Positions 25,142 through 38,603 of a stretch of DNA of 64,000 nucleotides are shown here, one piece after another. The stretch comes from Megaleporinus macrocephalus. Lineage: Eukaryota > Chordata > Actinopteri > Characiformes > Anostomidae. The stretch's first letter is position 1. Each line of letters starts with the position of its first letter. Both the position numbers and the translations under genes were made by a program. A model generated the notes under the pieces. It worked only from the letters and a program-made list of their open reading frames with translations. It had not been told where the DNA came from and did not search any database. The stretch is from contig CM038716.1 in the NCBI GenBank assembly GCA_021613375.1, positions 5,162,684-5,226,683 on the forward strand, in the 5' to 3' direction.

Positions 25142-26762
25142 ATGGAAACATCTATTTTTCTTCTTTTGAAGAAGGACAGGGACCCGGACTTGTGTGCATC
25201 CTGTGGACCTCTTTCCCTCTTAAGTGCGGATATAAAGATTTTGGCCAAGACCCTGGCATTTAGATTAGAGAGCTTTTAAATGCTATTTTTATGGAACACT
25301 CTAGCTCTTCACCTGAATTAGTTATTTCGTTGGATGCAGAGAAAGCGTTCGATCGAGTTGAGTGGAATTATTTATTCAGACGTTCATTCTGATTATTTTC
25401 CGCTGATGTGTGGGACTAGACAAGGCTGTCCGCTTTCCCCGTTATTGTTCTCCTTAGCCATCGAGCCCCTGTCAATTGCTTTAAAATCCCTCTCATGTTT
25501 TCAGGAAATTACTCGTGCTGATATTAATTTGAAGCTGTCTTTGTATGCTGACGACCTGTTGTTGTATCTGACCCATCAGGGTCCATTCCTTCGAATTTGT
25601 CTTTGTTGAACACATTCATTTTGATTTCAGGATATAAAGTAAAATTGCAGAAGAGTGAGTTCTACTCAGTTAATGCTTTGGCCCTGACCCTCAATTATTC
25701 TGCTATACTATTTAAACCTGTTCAGAATGGCTTTAGATATTTGGGGAATTAAAATCTCATGTACCATGCACTCTATTTTTTGTGATAATTTTACTCCATA
25801 ACTGAACAAAGTTAAACTAACTTTAATAGGCAGAATTAAGGTTATAAAAATTAATATTTTGCCTAGATTTCTTTTTTGTTTCAATCCATGCCTTTTTATT
25901 TGCCAAAAAAGTTTTTTAAAGATTTGGACCAGCCTAGTATTTCTTTTATTTGGGATGGGAAATCCCCAAGAGTGAGCAAATCTGTTCTGCAAAGATTCAG
26001 ATTCGATGGTGGTCTCTTCTTGCCAACTTTTTCTATTTTACTACTAAAAAATACTCTACTGGCTTCAATCTCCAGGGTTGTTGTGGTGCAGACTGGAAAT
26101 CCATTCATGTTCATCATCCCTCTAGCTGTGCTTTGTTACTCTTCCCTAACTGTCCTTATGTTTCTAAAAAAACATATGGGATGATTTGCTGTCTTTAGAC
26201 TCTTCCCAAAAATCGCTTATATCAAGGATTTATTTGTACCTGGAGCTCACGAGGGCAAAATTCAAAGTGCTTAGGAGGACGAACTGGGCATTTCTGTCTT
26301 AGACCTTTGGTGGGATAAGGCGGTTGCAGTGGTGCAGTACCCCACAACGGTCAACGATCAGTATGATAGGTGCTCAATGTCTTCTTGCAATTTGAGTCAC
26401 ATGTTTTTTCAATGCCCTGCCCTGGATTTTGGTTTCATTATTTTGATATTATGCTAAAGGCTTTAGGGGTTTACATTGACATTTGTCCAATTCCAGCTAT
26501 CTTTGGCCTTCCCGCTCAGTCATCCTCACTTACACGCAGTCAAGCTGAAATTCTAGCCTTTACCTCTCTAATGGCTAGATGCGGTATTTTGCTTGAGTGG
26601 AGGTCCCCAAAGCCACCTTCTATTTCATTACGGTTTCAAGATGTACTGCATTTCCTTAAACTGGAGAAGATACGGCATTCTGTGAAAGGAAGTACTGCCT
26701 CTTTTTATTCCAAGTGGAATTCTGTCTTTTCCTATGTTGATTCATTTTCCAAATTTTTTTAG
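25142..26762 (+). pseudogene. LINE ORF2 reverse transcriptase pseudogene
   Basis: Order of recognisable blocks: LLKKDRDPD and PLSLLSADIKILAKTLA (RT finger region, about 25160-25270), SLDAEKAFDRVEW (about 25330), GTRQGCPLSPLLFSLAIEPL (about 25415), LYADDLLLYL with the catalytic YADD at 25544-25555, SGYKVKLQKSEF (about 25630), then thumb and C-terminal regions including SISFIWDGKSPRVS (about 25940) and FLKLEKIRHSVKGS (about 26655). This order is that of L1-clade ORF2. The frame is broken several times and the N-terminal endonuclease is missing. Confidence 0.85.
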
Positions 26763-27100
26763 ATTGCAGTGTCATTGACTTCTTCGTTACAATTGACTGT
26801 TTTATTTTATTTTATTTATTGATTAATTTTTTTGTGACTGGTTTATTTATTTGTTTTGTTTTATGTTACTATTATTATTTTGGTAGTGATTTCCTTTTGT
26901 TAAATAATGGGGATGTTTGGGGGGGGGGGGTGTGTTTAAAAGAAAATCGAAAAAATGTAAGGCAGAAGCAGTGACCAAAAATTATTATTGTGTTTCATGG
27001 CATTCTGCCAATAAAATTGATGTTTGTGTTCATCCCAACCATTACAAAAAACAAGGATACTTACAGTTAATTTTATTCACTTAAGAAACCTTACGTAACG

Positions 27101-30100
27101 TACACTACCAGTCAAAAGATTTGGCACATCTAGTTTTAGTGATCTAAAACATTTGGCTGGTAGTGATCTAAAACATTTGACTGGTAGTGTATCTAAAACA
27201 TTTGGCTGGTAGTGTACTAAAACATTTGACTGGTAGTGTTACTAAAAGGTTTGGCTGGTAGTGTACTAAAACGTTTGACTGGTAGTGTACTAAAACGTTT
27301 GACTGGTAGTGTACTAAAACGTTTGACTGGTAGTGTATCTAAAACATTTGACTGGTAGTGATCTAAAATGTTTGACTGGTAGTGATCTAAAACGTTTGAC
27401 TGGTAGTGTACTAAAACATTAGACTGGTAGTGTACTAAAACATTAGACTGGTAGTGTACTAAAACGTTTGACTGGTAGTGTACTAAAACGTTTGGCTGGT
27501 AGTGTACTAAAACGTTTGACTGGTAGTGTTCTAAAATGTTTGGCTGGTAGTGTACTAAAACGTTTGACTGGTAGTGTACTAAAACGTTTGGCTGGTAGTG
27601 TACTTAACCGCTTGACTGGTAGTGATCTAAAATGTTTGGCTATTAGTGTATCTAAAACGTTTGGCTGGTAGTGATCTAAAACGTTCGACTGGTAGTGATC
27701 TAAAACGTTTGGCTGGTAGTGTACTTAACCATTTGACTGGTAGTAATCTAAAACGTTCAGCTGGTAGTGTACTTAACCGTTTGACTGGTAGTGATCTAAA
27801 ACGTTCAGCTGGTAGTGTACTTAACCATTTGGCTGGTAGTGTTCTAAAACGTTTGGCTGGTAGTGTACTAAAACGTTTGGCTGGTAGTGTACTTAACCGT
27901 TTGGCTGGTAGTGATTTAAAACGTTTGGCTGGTAGTGTACTAAAACGTTTGGCTGGTAGTGTATCTAAAATGTTTGACTGGTAGTGTACTAAAACGTTTG
28001 GCTGGTAGTGTACTAAAACGTTTGGCTGGTAGTGTACTAAAACGTTTGGCTGGTAGTGTACTTAACCGTTTGTCTGGTAGTGTACTAAAACATTCAGCTG
28101 GTAGTGCACTTAACCATTTGGCTGGTAGTGTATCTAAAACGTTTAACTGGTAGTGTACTTAACCGTTTGTCTGGTAGTGTACTAAAACATTCAGCTGGTA
28201 GTGCACTTAACCGTTTGGCTGGTAGTGTTTTTAAAACGTTTGGCTGGTAGTGTTCTAAAACGTTTGACTGGTAGTGTTCTAAAACGTTTAACTGGTAGTG
28301 TACTAAAACGTTTGGCTGGTAGTGTACTAAAACGTTTGACTGGTAGTGTACTAAAACGTTTGGCTGGTAGTGTACTAAAACGTTTGACTGGTAGTGTACT
28401 AAAATGTTTGACTGGTAGTGATCTAAAATGTTTGACTGGTAGTGATCTAAAATGTTTGACTGGTAGTGATCTAAAATGTTTGACTGGTAGTGTACTAAAA
28501 CGTTTGACTGGTAGTGATCTAAAATGTTTGACTGGTAGTGTTCTAAAATGTTTGACTGGTAGTGTACTAAAACGTTTGGCTGGTAATGTATCTAAAACGT
28601 TTGGCTGGTAGTGTATCTAAAACGTTTGACTGGTAGTGCTCTAAAACGTTTGGCTGGTAGTGTACTAAAACGTTTGGCTGGTAGTGTATCTAAAACGTTT
28701 GACTGGTAGTATATCTGAAATGTTTGGCTGGTAGTGTTCTAAAACGTTTGACTGGTAGTGTATCTGAAATGTTTGACTGGTAGTGTTCTAAAATTTTTGA
28801 CTGGTATTGTTCTAAAACATTTGGCTGGTAGTGTATCTAAAGTGTTTGACTGGTAGTGTACTAAAACGTTTGACTGGTAGTGTTCTAAAACGTTTGACTG
28901 GTAGTGATCTAAAATGTTTGACTGGTAGTGTTCTAAAACGTTTGACTGGAAATGATCTAAAACGTTTGGCTGTTAGTGTTCTAAAACGTTTGACTGGTAG
29001 TGATCTAAAACGTTTGACTGGTAGTGATCTTAAACGTTTGACTGGTATTGTTCTAAAATTTTTGCCTGGAAGCGATCTAAAATGTTTGACTGGTATTGTT
29101 CTAAAATGTTTGCCTGGTAGTGACCTAAAATGTTTGACTGGTATTGTTCTAAAATGTTTGACTGGTAGTGATCTAAAACGTTTGACTGGTAGTGATCTAA
29201 AATGTTTGACTGGTAGTGATCTAAAATGTTTGCCTGGTAGTGATCTAAAACGTTTCACTGGAAGTGATCTAAAACATTTGACTGGTAGTGTATCTAAAAC
29301 GTTTGACTGGTAGTGTACTAAAACGTTTGACTGGTAGTGATCTAAAACATTTGACTGGTAGTGATCTAAAATGTTTGACAGGTAGTGTTGTAAAATGTTT
29401 GACTGGTAGTGTACTAAAACGTTTGGCTGGTAATGTATCTAAAACGTTTGGCTGGTAGTGTATCTAAAACGTTTGACTGGTAGTGCTCTAAAATGTTTGG
29501 CTGGTAGTGTACTAAAACGTTTGGCTGGTAGTGTATCTAAAACGTTTGACTGGTAGTGTATCTGAAATGTTTGGCTGGTAGTGTACTAAAACGTTTGACT
29601 GAAAGTGTATCTGAAATGTTTGACTGGTAGTGTATCTAAAACGTTTGACTGGTAATGTTCTAAAACGTTTGACTGGTAGTGATCTAAAACGTTTGACTGG
29701 TAGTGTACTAAAACGTTTGGCTGGTAGTGTACTAAAACGTTTGGCTGGTAGTGTACTAAAACGTTTGACTGGTAGTGTACTAAAACGTTTGACTGGTAAT
29801 GTTCTAAAACGTTTGACTGGTAGTGATCTAAAACGTTTGACTGGTATTGTTCTAAAATGTTTGCCTAGTAGTGTTCTAAAACGTTTGCCTGGTAGTGATC
29901 TAAAATGTTTGACTGGTAGTGTACTAAAACGTTTGACTGGTAGTGTATCTAAAACGTTTGACTGGAAGTGATCTAAAACATTTGACTGGTAGTGATCTAA
30001 AATGTTTGACTGGTAGTGTACTAAAACGTTTGACTGGTAGTGATCTAAAACGTTTGACTGGTAGTGATCTACAACATTTGACTGGTATTGATCTAAAACG

Positions 30101-31975
30101 TTTGACTGGTAGTGTACTAAAATGTTTGGCTGGTAGTGTACTAAAACGTTTGACTGGAAGTGATCTAAAACATTTGACTGGTAGTGATCTAAAATGTTTG
30201 ACTGGTAGTGATCTAAAACGTTTGACTGGTAGTGATCTAAAATGTTTGACTGGTAGTGATCTAAAACATTTGACTGGTATTGATCTAAAACGTTTGACTG
30301 GTAGTGTACTAAAACATTTGACTGGTAGTGATCTAAAATGTTTGCCTGGTAGTGATCTAAAACGTTTCACTGGAAGTGATCTAAAACATTTGACTGGTAG
30401 TGTATCTAAAACGTTTGACTGGTAGTGTACTAAAACGTTTGACTGGTAGTGATCTAAAACATTTGACTGGTAGTGATCTAAAATGTTTGACTGGTAGTGT
30501 ACTAAAACGTTTGACTGGTAGTTATCTAAAACGTTTGACTGGTAGTGATCTACAACATTTGACTGGTATTGATCTAAAACGTTTGACTGGTAGTGTACTA
30601 AAATGTTTGGCTGGTAGTGTACTAAAACGTTTGACTGGAAGTGATCTAAAACATTTGACTGGTAGTGATCTAAAATGTTTGACTGGTAGTGATCTAAAAC
30701 GTTTGACTGGTAGTGATCTAAAATGTTTGACTGGTAGTGATCTAAAACATTTGACTGGTATTGATCTAAAACGTTTGACTGGTAGTGTACTAAAACATTT
30801 GACTGGTAGTGATCTAAAATGTTTGCCTGGTAGTGTACTAAAACATTTGGCTGGTAGTGATCTAAAACATTTGACTGGTAGTGATCTAAAATGTTTGACA
30901 GGTAGTGTTGTAAAATGTTTGACTGGTAGTGTACTAAAACGTTTGGCTGGTAATGTATCTAAAACGTTTGGCTGGTAGTGTATCTAAAACGTTTGACTGG
31001 TAGTGCTCTAAAATGTTTGGCTGGTAGTGTACTAAAACGTTTGGCTGGTAGTGTATCTAAAACGTTTGACTGGTAGTGTATCTGAAATGTTTGGCTGGTA
31101 GTGTTCTAAAACGTTTGACTGGTAGTGTATCTGAAATGTTTGACTGGTAGTGTTCTAAAATGTTTGACTGGTTTTGTTCTAAAACATTTGGCTGGTAGTG
31201 TACTAAAACGTTTGGCTGGTAGTGTACTAAAACGTTTGACTGGTAGTGTACTAAAACGTTTGACTGGTAGTGTTCTAAAACGTTTGACTGGTAGTGTATC
31301 TAAAACGTTTGACTGGTAATGTTCTAAAACGTTTGACTGGTAGTGATCTAAAACGTTTGACTGGTATTGTTCTAAAATGTTTGCCTGGTAGTGTTCTAAA
31401 ACGTTTGCCTGGTAGTGATCTAAAATGTTTGACTGGTAGTGTACTAAAACGTTTGACTGGTAGTGTATCTAAAACGTTTGACTGGAAGTGATCTAAAACA
31501 TTTGACTGGTAGTGATCTAAAATGTTTGACTGGTAGTGTACTAAAACGTTTGACTGGTAGTGATCTAAAACGTTTGACTGGTAGTGATCTAAAACATTTG
31601 ACTGGTATTGATCTAAAACGTTTGACTGGTAGTGTACTAAAATGTTTGGCTGGTAGTGTACTAAAACGTTTGACTGGAAGTGATCTAAAACATTTGACTG
31701 GTAGTGATCTAAAACGTTTGACTGGTAGTGATCTAAAACGTTTGACTGGTAGTGATCTAAAACGTTTGACTGGTAGTGATCTAAAACATTTGACTGGTAT
31801 TGATCTAAAACGTTTGACTGGTAGTGTACTAAAACATTTGACTGGTATTGATCTAAAACGTTTGACTGGTAGTGTACTAAAATGTTTGACTGGTAGTGTA
31901 CTAAAACGTTTGACTGGTAGTGATCTAAAACGTTTGACTGGTAGTGATCTAAAACGTTTGACTGGTAGTGTACTA
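27101..31975. repeat. 24-bp satellite derived from a Tc1 terminal repeat
   Basis: About 200 tandem units of 24 bp: ACTAAAACGTTT, then GACTGGTAGTGT (GGCTGGTAGTG in many). Three linker variants occur (GTACTAAAA, GATCTAAAA, TATCTAAAA). The left edge reads TACACTACCAGTCAAAAG, the inverted terminus of a fish Tc1 family, and the satellite is the reverse complement of that terminus reiterated. Blocks are themselves duplicated (shared variant ATCTACAACA at 30066 and 30547, about 480 bp apart; TGGCTGGTAATGTA at about 28578, 29425 and 30947). Since 24 is divisible by 3, frames stay open on both strands; those are not genes. Confidence 0.95.
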
Positions 31976-32350
31976 AACCGGAGCTGGTATTATGTGAGTG
32001 GTGGATCATTCTCAGCATTGCAGTGACACTGACGTGCTGGTGGTGTATTGTTGTGCTGGTGTGAGTGGATCAGACACAGTGCTGCTGGAGTCCACTCACT
32101 GTTCACTCTATTAAACGCTCCCATTTCGCTGGTTCACCTTTTGTATGAAAACAGGACCCTGTTGTCTGGATAGTTTTGGTTGGTGGAGTATTCTCAGTCC
32201 AGCGGTGACACTGAGGTGTTTAAAAAAAATCCAGCAGCACTGCTGTGTTTGTGTCACTACAGAGCTGAAAATGATATACCACCCACCTAATACCTGCTCT
32301 GTGGTGGTCCTGTGGGGGGCCCAGATGAACCAGAGTCTGTAAGTGTAGAG
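31976..32350. mobile_element. foldback element family F, partial copy
   Basis: Starts abruptly at the last satellite unit. It contains AGTGACACTGACGTGCTGG, GAGTGGATCAGACACAG, ACTCACTGTTCACTCTATTA, then ATTCTCAGTCCAGCGGTGAC and the terminal GTAAGTGTAGAGCTACA. Fuller copies are at 44110-44755, 51235-51790 and 60185-60775. Confidence 0.75.
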
Positions 32351-32721
32351 CTACAAAGTGCCCCTATATGGCAAAGGGAGCTGATAAGAAGGACACTTTA
32401 AGCACTAAGAATCACAATTTTATTTCTCTATTAAAAGTGATGCTGTTTATATAATACACTGACATTTCTTATGTAAGTAAAGCTCACATTGAACAACGTG
32501 TATCCAGAAAAGTCTGGAAAATTGTGTTTAATGCATTTCTCTTCGAGTTCTGAACAGCAGCTTTTAACTCAGCAGCTCTACAGTAAATAAATCAACCAAC
32601 AAATAAATATATAAATAAATAAATAAATATTCACTGCCAGTTCTGACCACACTGCCCTCTAGTGGCAGCTCATAATTATAAAATACCTTCTTTTGCTGAA
32701 ACTACACATTGTAATTACACA
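32351..32721. other. unique AT-rich sequence with CTCF-type motif
   Basis: Non-repetitive apart from (AAAT)n near 32610. Holds the CTCF-like site described separately. No coding sequence. Confidence 0.5.
32652..32665 (-). promoter_or_regulatory. CTCF core-like motif
   Basis: The plus strand reads CTGCCCTCTAGTGG; the minus strand, CCACTAGAGGGCAG, fits the vertebrate CTCF core CCASYAGRKGGCR at every position. It lies about 6.8 kb upstream of tyr. Occupancy is not known from sequence. Confidence 0.5.
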
Positions 32722-32725
32722 TTAC

Positions 32726-32762
<37 letters not shown>

Positions 32763-32789
32763 GCCACTGCCAGTAATAATAATAATACA

Positions 32790-32852
<63 letters not shown>

Positions 32853-32877
32853 GTTATTATTATTATTATTATTATTA
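32722..32877. repeat. (AAT)n and inverted (ATT)n
   Basis: An (AAT)n tract of about 13 units, 30 bp of other sequence, then (ATT)n of about 28 units. The two are complementary and can pair. Confidence 0.96.
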
Positions 32878-32897
32878 CGTTTCACACTTAACTCAAC

Positions 32898-33540
32898 TCA
32901 ATAAGAGATAGACAGAGAAACAGTGAGAATGAGAAAGTGAGAGAGAGGTAGAGAGAGAGAAGGAGAAAGAGAGGGTGCAAGGGATAGAAAGAAGAGAGAG
33001 AGAATGAGAGAGTGTGAAGAGACAGACAGAGAAACAGTAAAAAAGAGAGATAGTGAGAGGTGGTAGAAATAGAGAAAGAGAGAATGAGAGAAAGTTTTAA
33101 AGCAACAGGAGGAGAGAGGGGAGAAAGAAAGGGTGAGATACAGAGAAAGAGAGAGTGTGGAGAGATAATGGGAGAAATATAATGTGTAGAAAGCGAGTGT
33201 GAGAAAATGAAAAAAGAGAGCAGGAGAGAAAGAGAGAGAGAATGAGAGAAGATGTGAAAAGAGAGAGAGAATGGGAGCAGGTGAGAAGAGAGAGAGAGAA
33301 TGACAGTGGGATGTGAAGAAAGAGAGAGTAAGTGAGACTAAAAGAAGGAGAGGAAAAGAGATTGTAGAGAGAAATAATATGATATAGGGTGTGAGAAGAG
33401 ATAGAGAAAGAGAAAATGAGGGAGAAAGAGAGAACGGGAGATGGTGTGAGGACAGAGAGAGAGAGAAAGAGAAAATGAGGCAGGGTGTGAAAAGTGAGAA
33501 AGAGAGAGAGAAAGAGAGGGAAAGAAAGTAAGAGAGGGTG
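32898..33540. repeat. GAGA-rich purine tract
   Basis: Imperfect GAGAGAAA/GTGTGAGAAG purine-rich DNA. The long serine/leucine-rich frame on the minus strand is an artefact of the composition. Confidence 0.9.
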
Positions 33541-33682
33541 TGTGTTATGGTAATCCTGTGATGTGGGTTCTCTGAGCTCTCTGTGTTCTCAGTTCTCGAC
33601 TCTGGGTCGGAGGATAAGCTGGAGCTCGTGCTGCTAAAGGAAACATGTGACACACTCATGATGAAAAGAGAGCGAGCGCATG

Positions 33683-33726
<44 letters not shown>

Positions 33727-34125
33727 TCACTTTTATATAAGATTAAGATATCAGCCATATGTCCTGTATGCATATACCATAATAAACATATATTTATAAT
33801 ATAAACATGTTTGTATAGAGTATATTAAATGTAGTCATATGGAAAAGTAATGTGACATGTAATAATAATAATAAGACTGAGTAGACAGTTTTATTTGATC
33901 ATTTTTAATTGTGTAAAATAGATAATTAGTGGAAATTATATAAATAAAAATCAGAATTTTTATTCCATCCTCAACAGCTCAATTTTTAGTTTAATCACAG
34001 TAATAAAGCCAATCAGCACTGTGATTAAACTAAGCTTTCCCCTCAGAAACCCCTCCAAATAACAATACACTAAAACACAGCTAATTACACCACTTACCAA
34101 AATCCCAAATACACATTTTCTGATG
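33541..34125. other. unique sequence with a short (CA)n
   Basis: A (CA)n of about 18 units at 33684-33719, then AT-rich unique DNA. No gene recognised. Confidence 0.5.
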
Positions 34126-37100
34126 TTTCCACAATCTCCCTCATCCCTCATACTGATCTAGAACATCCTCATTATAATTTACAATCTCCCTCATCCCTCA
34201 TACTCACCCAGAACATCCTCATTATAATTTACAATCTCCCTCATCCCTCATACTCATCCAGAACATCATCATTCTCATCTACAATCTCCCTCATCCCTCA
34301 TACTGATCTAGAACATCCTCATTATAATTTACAATCTCCCTCATCCCTCATACTCACCCAGAACATCCTTATTATAATTTACAATCTCCCTCATCCCTCA
34401 TACTCATCCAGAACATCATCATTCTCATCTACAATCTCCCTCATCCCTCATACTGATCTAGAACATCCTCATTATAATTTACAATCTCCCTCATCCCTCA
34501 TACTCACCCAGAACATCCTTATTATAATTTACAATCTCCCTCATCCCTCATACTGATCTAGAACATCCTCATTATAATTTGCAATCACCCTCATCCCTCA
34601 TACTCACCCAGAACATCCTCATTATAATTTACAATCTCCCTCATCCCTCATACTCATCCAGAACATCCTCATTCTCATCTACAATCTCCCTCATCCCTCA
34701 TACTGATCTAGAACATCCTCATTATAATTTACCATCTCCCTCATCCCTCATACTGATCTAGAACATCCTCATTATAATTTACAATCTCCCTCATCCCTCA
34801 TACTGATCTAGAACATCCTCATTATAATTTACAATCACCCTCATCCTTCATACTCACCCAGAACATCCTCATTATAATTTACAATCTCCCTCATCCCTCA
34901 TACTGATCTAGAACATCCTCATTCTCATCTACAATCTCCCTCATCCTCATACTCACCCAGAACATCCTCATTATAATTTACAATCTCCCTCATCCCTCAT
35001 ACTGATCCAGAACATCCTCATTGTCATCTACAATATCCCTCATCCTCATACTGATCTAGAACATCCTCAATCTCATCTACAATCTCATCCCTCATACTGA
35101 TCCAGAACATCCTCAATCTCATCTACAATCTCATCCCTCATACTGATCTAGAACATCTTCATTCTCATCTACAATCTCCCTCATCCCTCATACTGATCCA
35201 GAACATCCTCATTCTCACCTACAATCTCATCCCTCATACTCACCCAGAACATCCTCGTTATGATTTACAATCTCATCCCTCATACTGATCCAGAACTTCC
35301 TCAATCTCATCTACAATCTCATCCCTCATACTGATCCAGAACATCCTCGTTATGATCTACAATCTCCCTCATCCCTCATACTGATCCAGAACATCCTCAT
35401 TCTCACCTACAGTCTCCCTTATACTGATCTAGAGCATCCTCATTCTCATCTACAATTTCCCTCATCCCTCATTCTGATCTGGAACATCCACATTCTCATC
35501 TACAATCTCCCTCATTGTGCTGATCCAGAACATCCTCATTCTCATCCACAATCTCCCTCATCCCTTATACTGATCTAGAATATTCTTATTCTCATCTACC
35601 ATCTCATCCCTCATACTGATCTAGAACATCCTCATTATGATTTACAATCTCCCTCATCCCTTATACTGATCTAGAACATCCTTATTCTCATCTACGATAT
35701 CCCTCATCCCTCATATTGATCTAGAACATTCTTACTCTCATCTACAATCTCATCCCTCATTCTGATCTAGAACATCCACATTCTCATCTACAATCTCCCT
35801 CATTGTGCTGATCCAGGACATCCTCATACTCATCTACAATCTCCCTCATCCCTCATACTGATCTAGAACATTCTTATTCTCATCTACAATCTCATCCCTC
35901 ATACTGATCTAGAACATCCTCATTATGATTTACAATCTCCCTCATCCCTCATACTCATCCAGAACATCCTCATTCTCATCTACAATATCCCTGATCCTCA
36001 TACTGATCTAGAACATCCTCAATCTCATCTACAATCTCATCCCTCATACTGATCTAGAACATCTTCATTCTCATCTACAATCTCCCTCATCCCTCATACT
36101 GATCCAGAACATCCTCATTCTCACCTACAATCTCATCCCTCATACTCACCCAGAACATCCTCGTTATGATTTACAATCTCATCCCTCATACTGATCCAGA
36201 ACTTCCTCAATTTCTTCTACAATCTCATCCCTCATACTGATCCAGAACATCCTCGTTATGATCTACAATCTCCCTTATCCCTCATACTGATCCAGAACAT
36301 CCTCATTCTCACCTACAATCTCCCTCATCCCTCATACTGATCCAGAACATCCTCATTCTCACCTACAGTCTCCCTTATACTGATCTAGAGCATCCTCATT
36401 CTCATCTACAATTTCCCTCATCCCTCATTCTGATCTAGAACATCCACATTCTCATCTACAATCTCCCTTATTGTGCTGATCCAGAACATCCTCATTATCA
36501 TCTACAATCTCCCTCATCCCTTATACTGATCTAGAACATTCTTATTTTCATCTACCATCTCATCCCTCATACTGATCTAGAACATCCTCATTATGATATA
36601 CAATCTCCCTCATCCCTTATACTGATCTAGAACATCCTTATTCTCATCTACGATTTCCCTCATCCCTCATACTGATCTAGAACATCCTCATTATGATTTA
36701 CAATCTCCCTCATCCCTCATACTGATCCAGAACATCCTCATTCTTATCTACAATCTCATCCCTCATACTGATCTAGAACATGCTCATTATGATTTACAAT
36801 TTCCCTCATCCCTCATACTGATCCAGAACATCCTCATTCTTATCTACAATCTCCCTCATCCCTCATACTGATCTAGAACATCCTCATTCTCATCTACGAT
36901 CTCCCTCATCCCTTATACTGATCCAGAACATCCTCATTCTCATCTAAGATCTCCCTCATACCTCATACTGATCCAGAACATCATTATTCTAATCTACAAT
37001 CTCCCTCATCCCTCATATTGATCTAGAACATCCTCATTCTCATCTACGATTTCCCTCATCCCTCGTACTGATCCAGAACATTCTCATTCTCATCTACACT

Positions 37101-38110
37101 CTCTCTCATACCTCATATTGATCTAGAACATACTTATTCTCATCTACAATCTTATACCTCATACTGATCTAGAACATCCTCATTATGATTTACAATCTCC
37201 CTTATCCCTCATACTGATCTAGAACATCCTTATTCTCATCTACAATCTCTCTCATCCCTCATTCTGATCCAGAACATCCTCATTCTCATCTACAATCTCC
37301 CTCATCCCTCATGCTGATCCAGAACATCCTCATTCTCATCTACAATCTCCATCATCCCTCATACTGATCTAGAACATTCTCATCTACAATCTCCATCATC
37401 CCTTGTACTTATCCAGAACATGTACATCCTCATCTACAATCTCCCTAATCCCTCATACTGGTCTAGAACATCTTCATTCTCATTCACAATCTCCCTCATC
37501 CCTCATGCTGATCCAGAACATCCTCATTCTCTTTTACGATCTCCCTCTTCCCTCGTACTGATCCAGAACATTTTCATTCTCATCTACAATCTCATCCCCC
37601 ATACTGATCTAGAACATCTTCATTCTAAACTACAATTTTCCTCATCCCTCATACTGATCCAGAACATCCTCATTCTCATCTACAATCTTCATCATCCCTC
37701 ATACTGATCTAGAACATTCTCATCTACAATCTCCATCATCCCTTGTACTTATCCAGAACATCTACATCCTCATCTACAATCTCCCTAATCCCTCATACTG
37801 GTCTACAACATCCTCATTCTCATTCACAATCTCCCTCATCCTTCATACTGATCCAGAACATCCTCATTCTTATCTACAATCTCATCCCCCATACTGATCT
37901 AGAACATCTTCATTCTCATCTACAATTTTCCTCATCCCTCATACTGATCCAGAACATCCTCATTCTCATCTACAATCTTCCTAATCCCTGATACTGGTCT
38001 AGAACATCCTCATTCTCATTTACAATCTCCCTAATCCCTCATGCTGATCCAGAATATCCTCATTCTCATCTATAATCTGCCTCATCCCTCGTACTGACCC
38101 AGAGCATCCT
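34126..38110. repeat. 50-bp satellite array
   Basis: About 80 copies of a roughly 50-bp unit: ACAATCTCCCTCATCCCTCA, TACTGATCTAGAACATCC, TCATTCTCATCT. Variants of 45-46 bp lack one CCCTC block. Larger segments are repeated (about 35060-35460 again at about 36000-36430), showing block duplication. Units decay to the right into 38111-38420. Confidence 0.95.
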
Positions 38111-38423
38111 CATTCTGATCCACAACCTCTGTAGTAACTGATTCATCATCCTTCAAACCAATTCAAAACATAATTATTCTGATCCAAAATTTCCTCACCC
38201 CTTATTCCAATCCAGAATCTCTTCATCTCTCACTCTAAATCATAAACTCTGCATTCCTCATTTCGATCTAGACACTCTCTTATTCCTTATGTTTATCTGG
38301 AACCTCCTTATTCCTTAGTTTATCCAGAACCTTCTCACATCTTATCACGATCCAGAACTATCTCAATAATTTTTCTGATCTAGAACAGACTAGGTGCATT
38401 CCCTGTAATTAAAGGTATGTAGA
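38111..38423. other. decayed margin of the 50-bp array
   Basis: Contains degenerate GATCTAGAAC/TCCAGAAC motifs at roughly 50-bp spacing, fading into unique DNA. Confidence 0.6.
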
Positions 38424-38439
38424 GTCATTCAGGAATGTA

Positions 38440-38497
<58 letters not shown>

Positions 38498-38534
38498 TGA
38501 AGTGATGCGACTGATTTGGCTGAATTCCTACACA

Positions 38535-38603
<69 letters not shown>

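Larger units (their letters stand above)
24300..27045 (+). mobile_element. L1-like LINE with internal deletion
   Basis: A non-LTR retrotransposon remnant containing an ORF1-like region, reverse transcriptase, the C-terminal part of ORF2 and a 3' end with TGCCAATAAAATTG. The apurinic-type endonuclease domain expected at the start of ORF2 is absent: ORF1 is joined almost directly to reverse transcriptase at about 25142. Boundaries are approximate and no clear target-site duplication was found. Dead: many stops and frameshifts. Confidence 0.85.

Noticed and set aside
27468..32026. Repeated-peptide frames of the form LKRLTGSV and FRSLPVKR in the 24-bp satellite
   Set aside because: The 24-bp period is a multiple of three, so frames persist on both strands. 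There is no unique sequence, domain or start context.
32898..33773. 291-codon serine/leucine-rich frame on the minus strand
   Set aside because: It is the translation of an imperfect GAGA tract.
34126..38110. Possible CRISPR-like array
   Set aside because: Units are contiguous near-identical tandem copies with no unique spacers, in a vertebrate genome. It is a satellite. The same holds for the arrays at 6.9-11, 27-32 and 62 kb.
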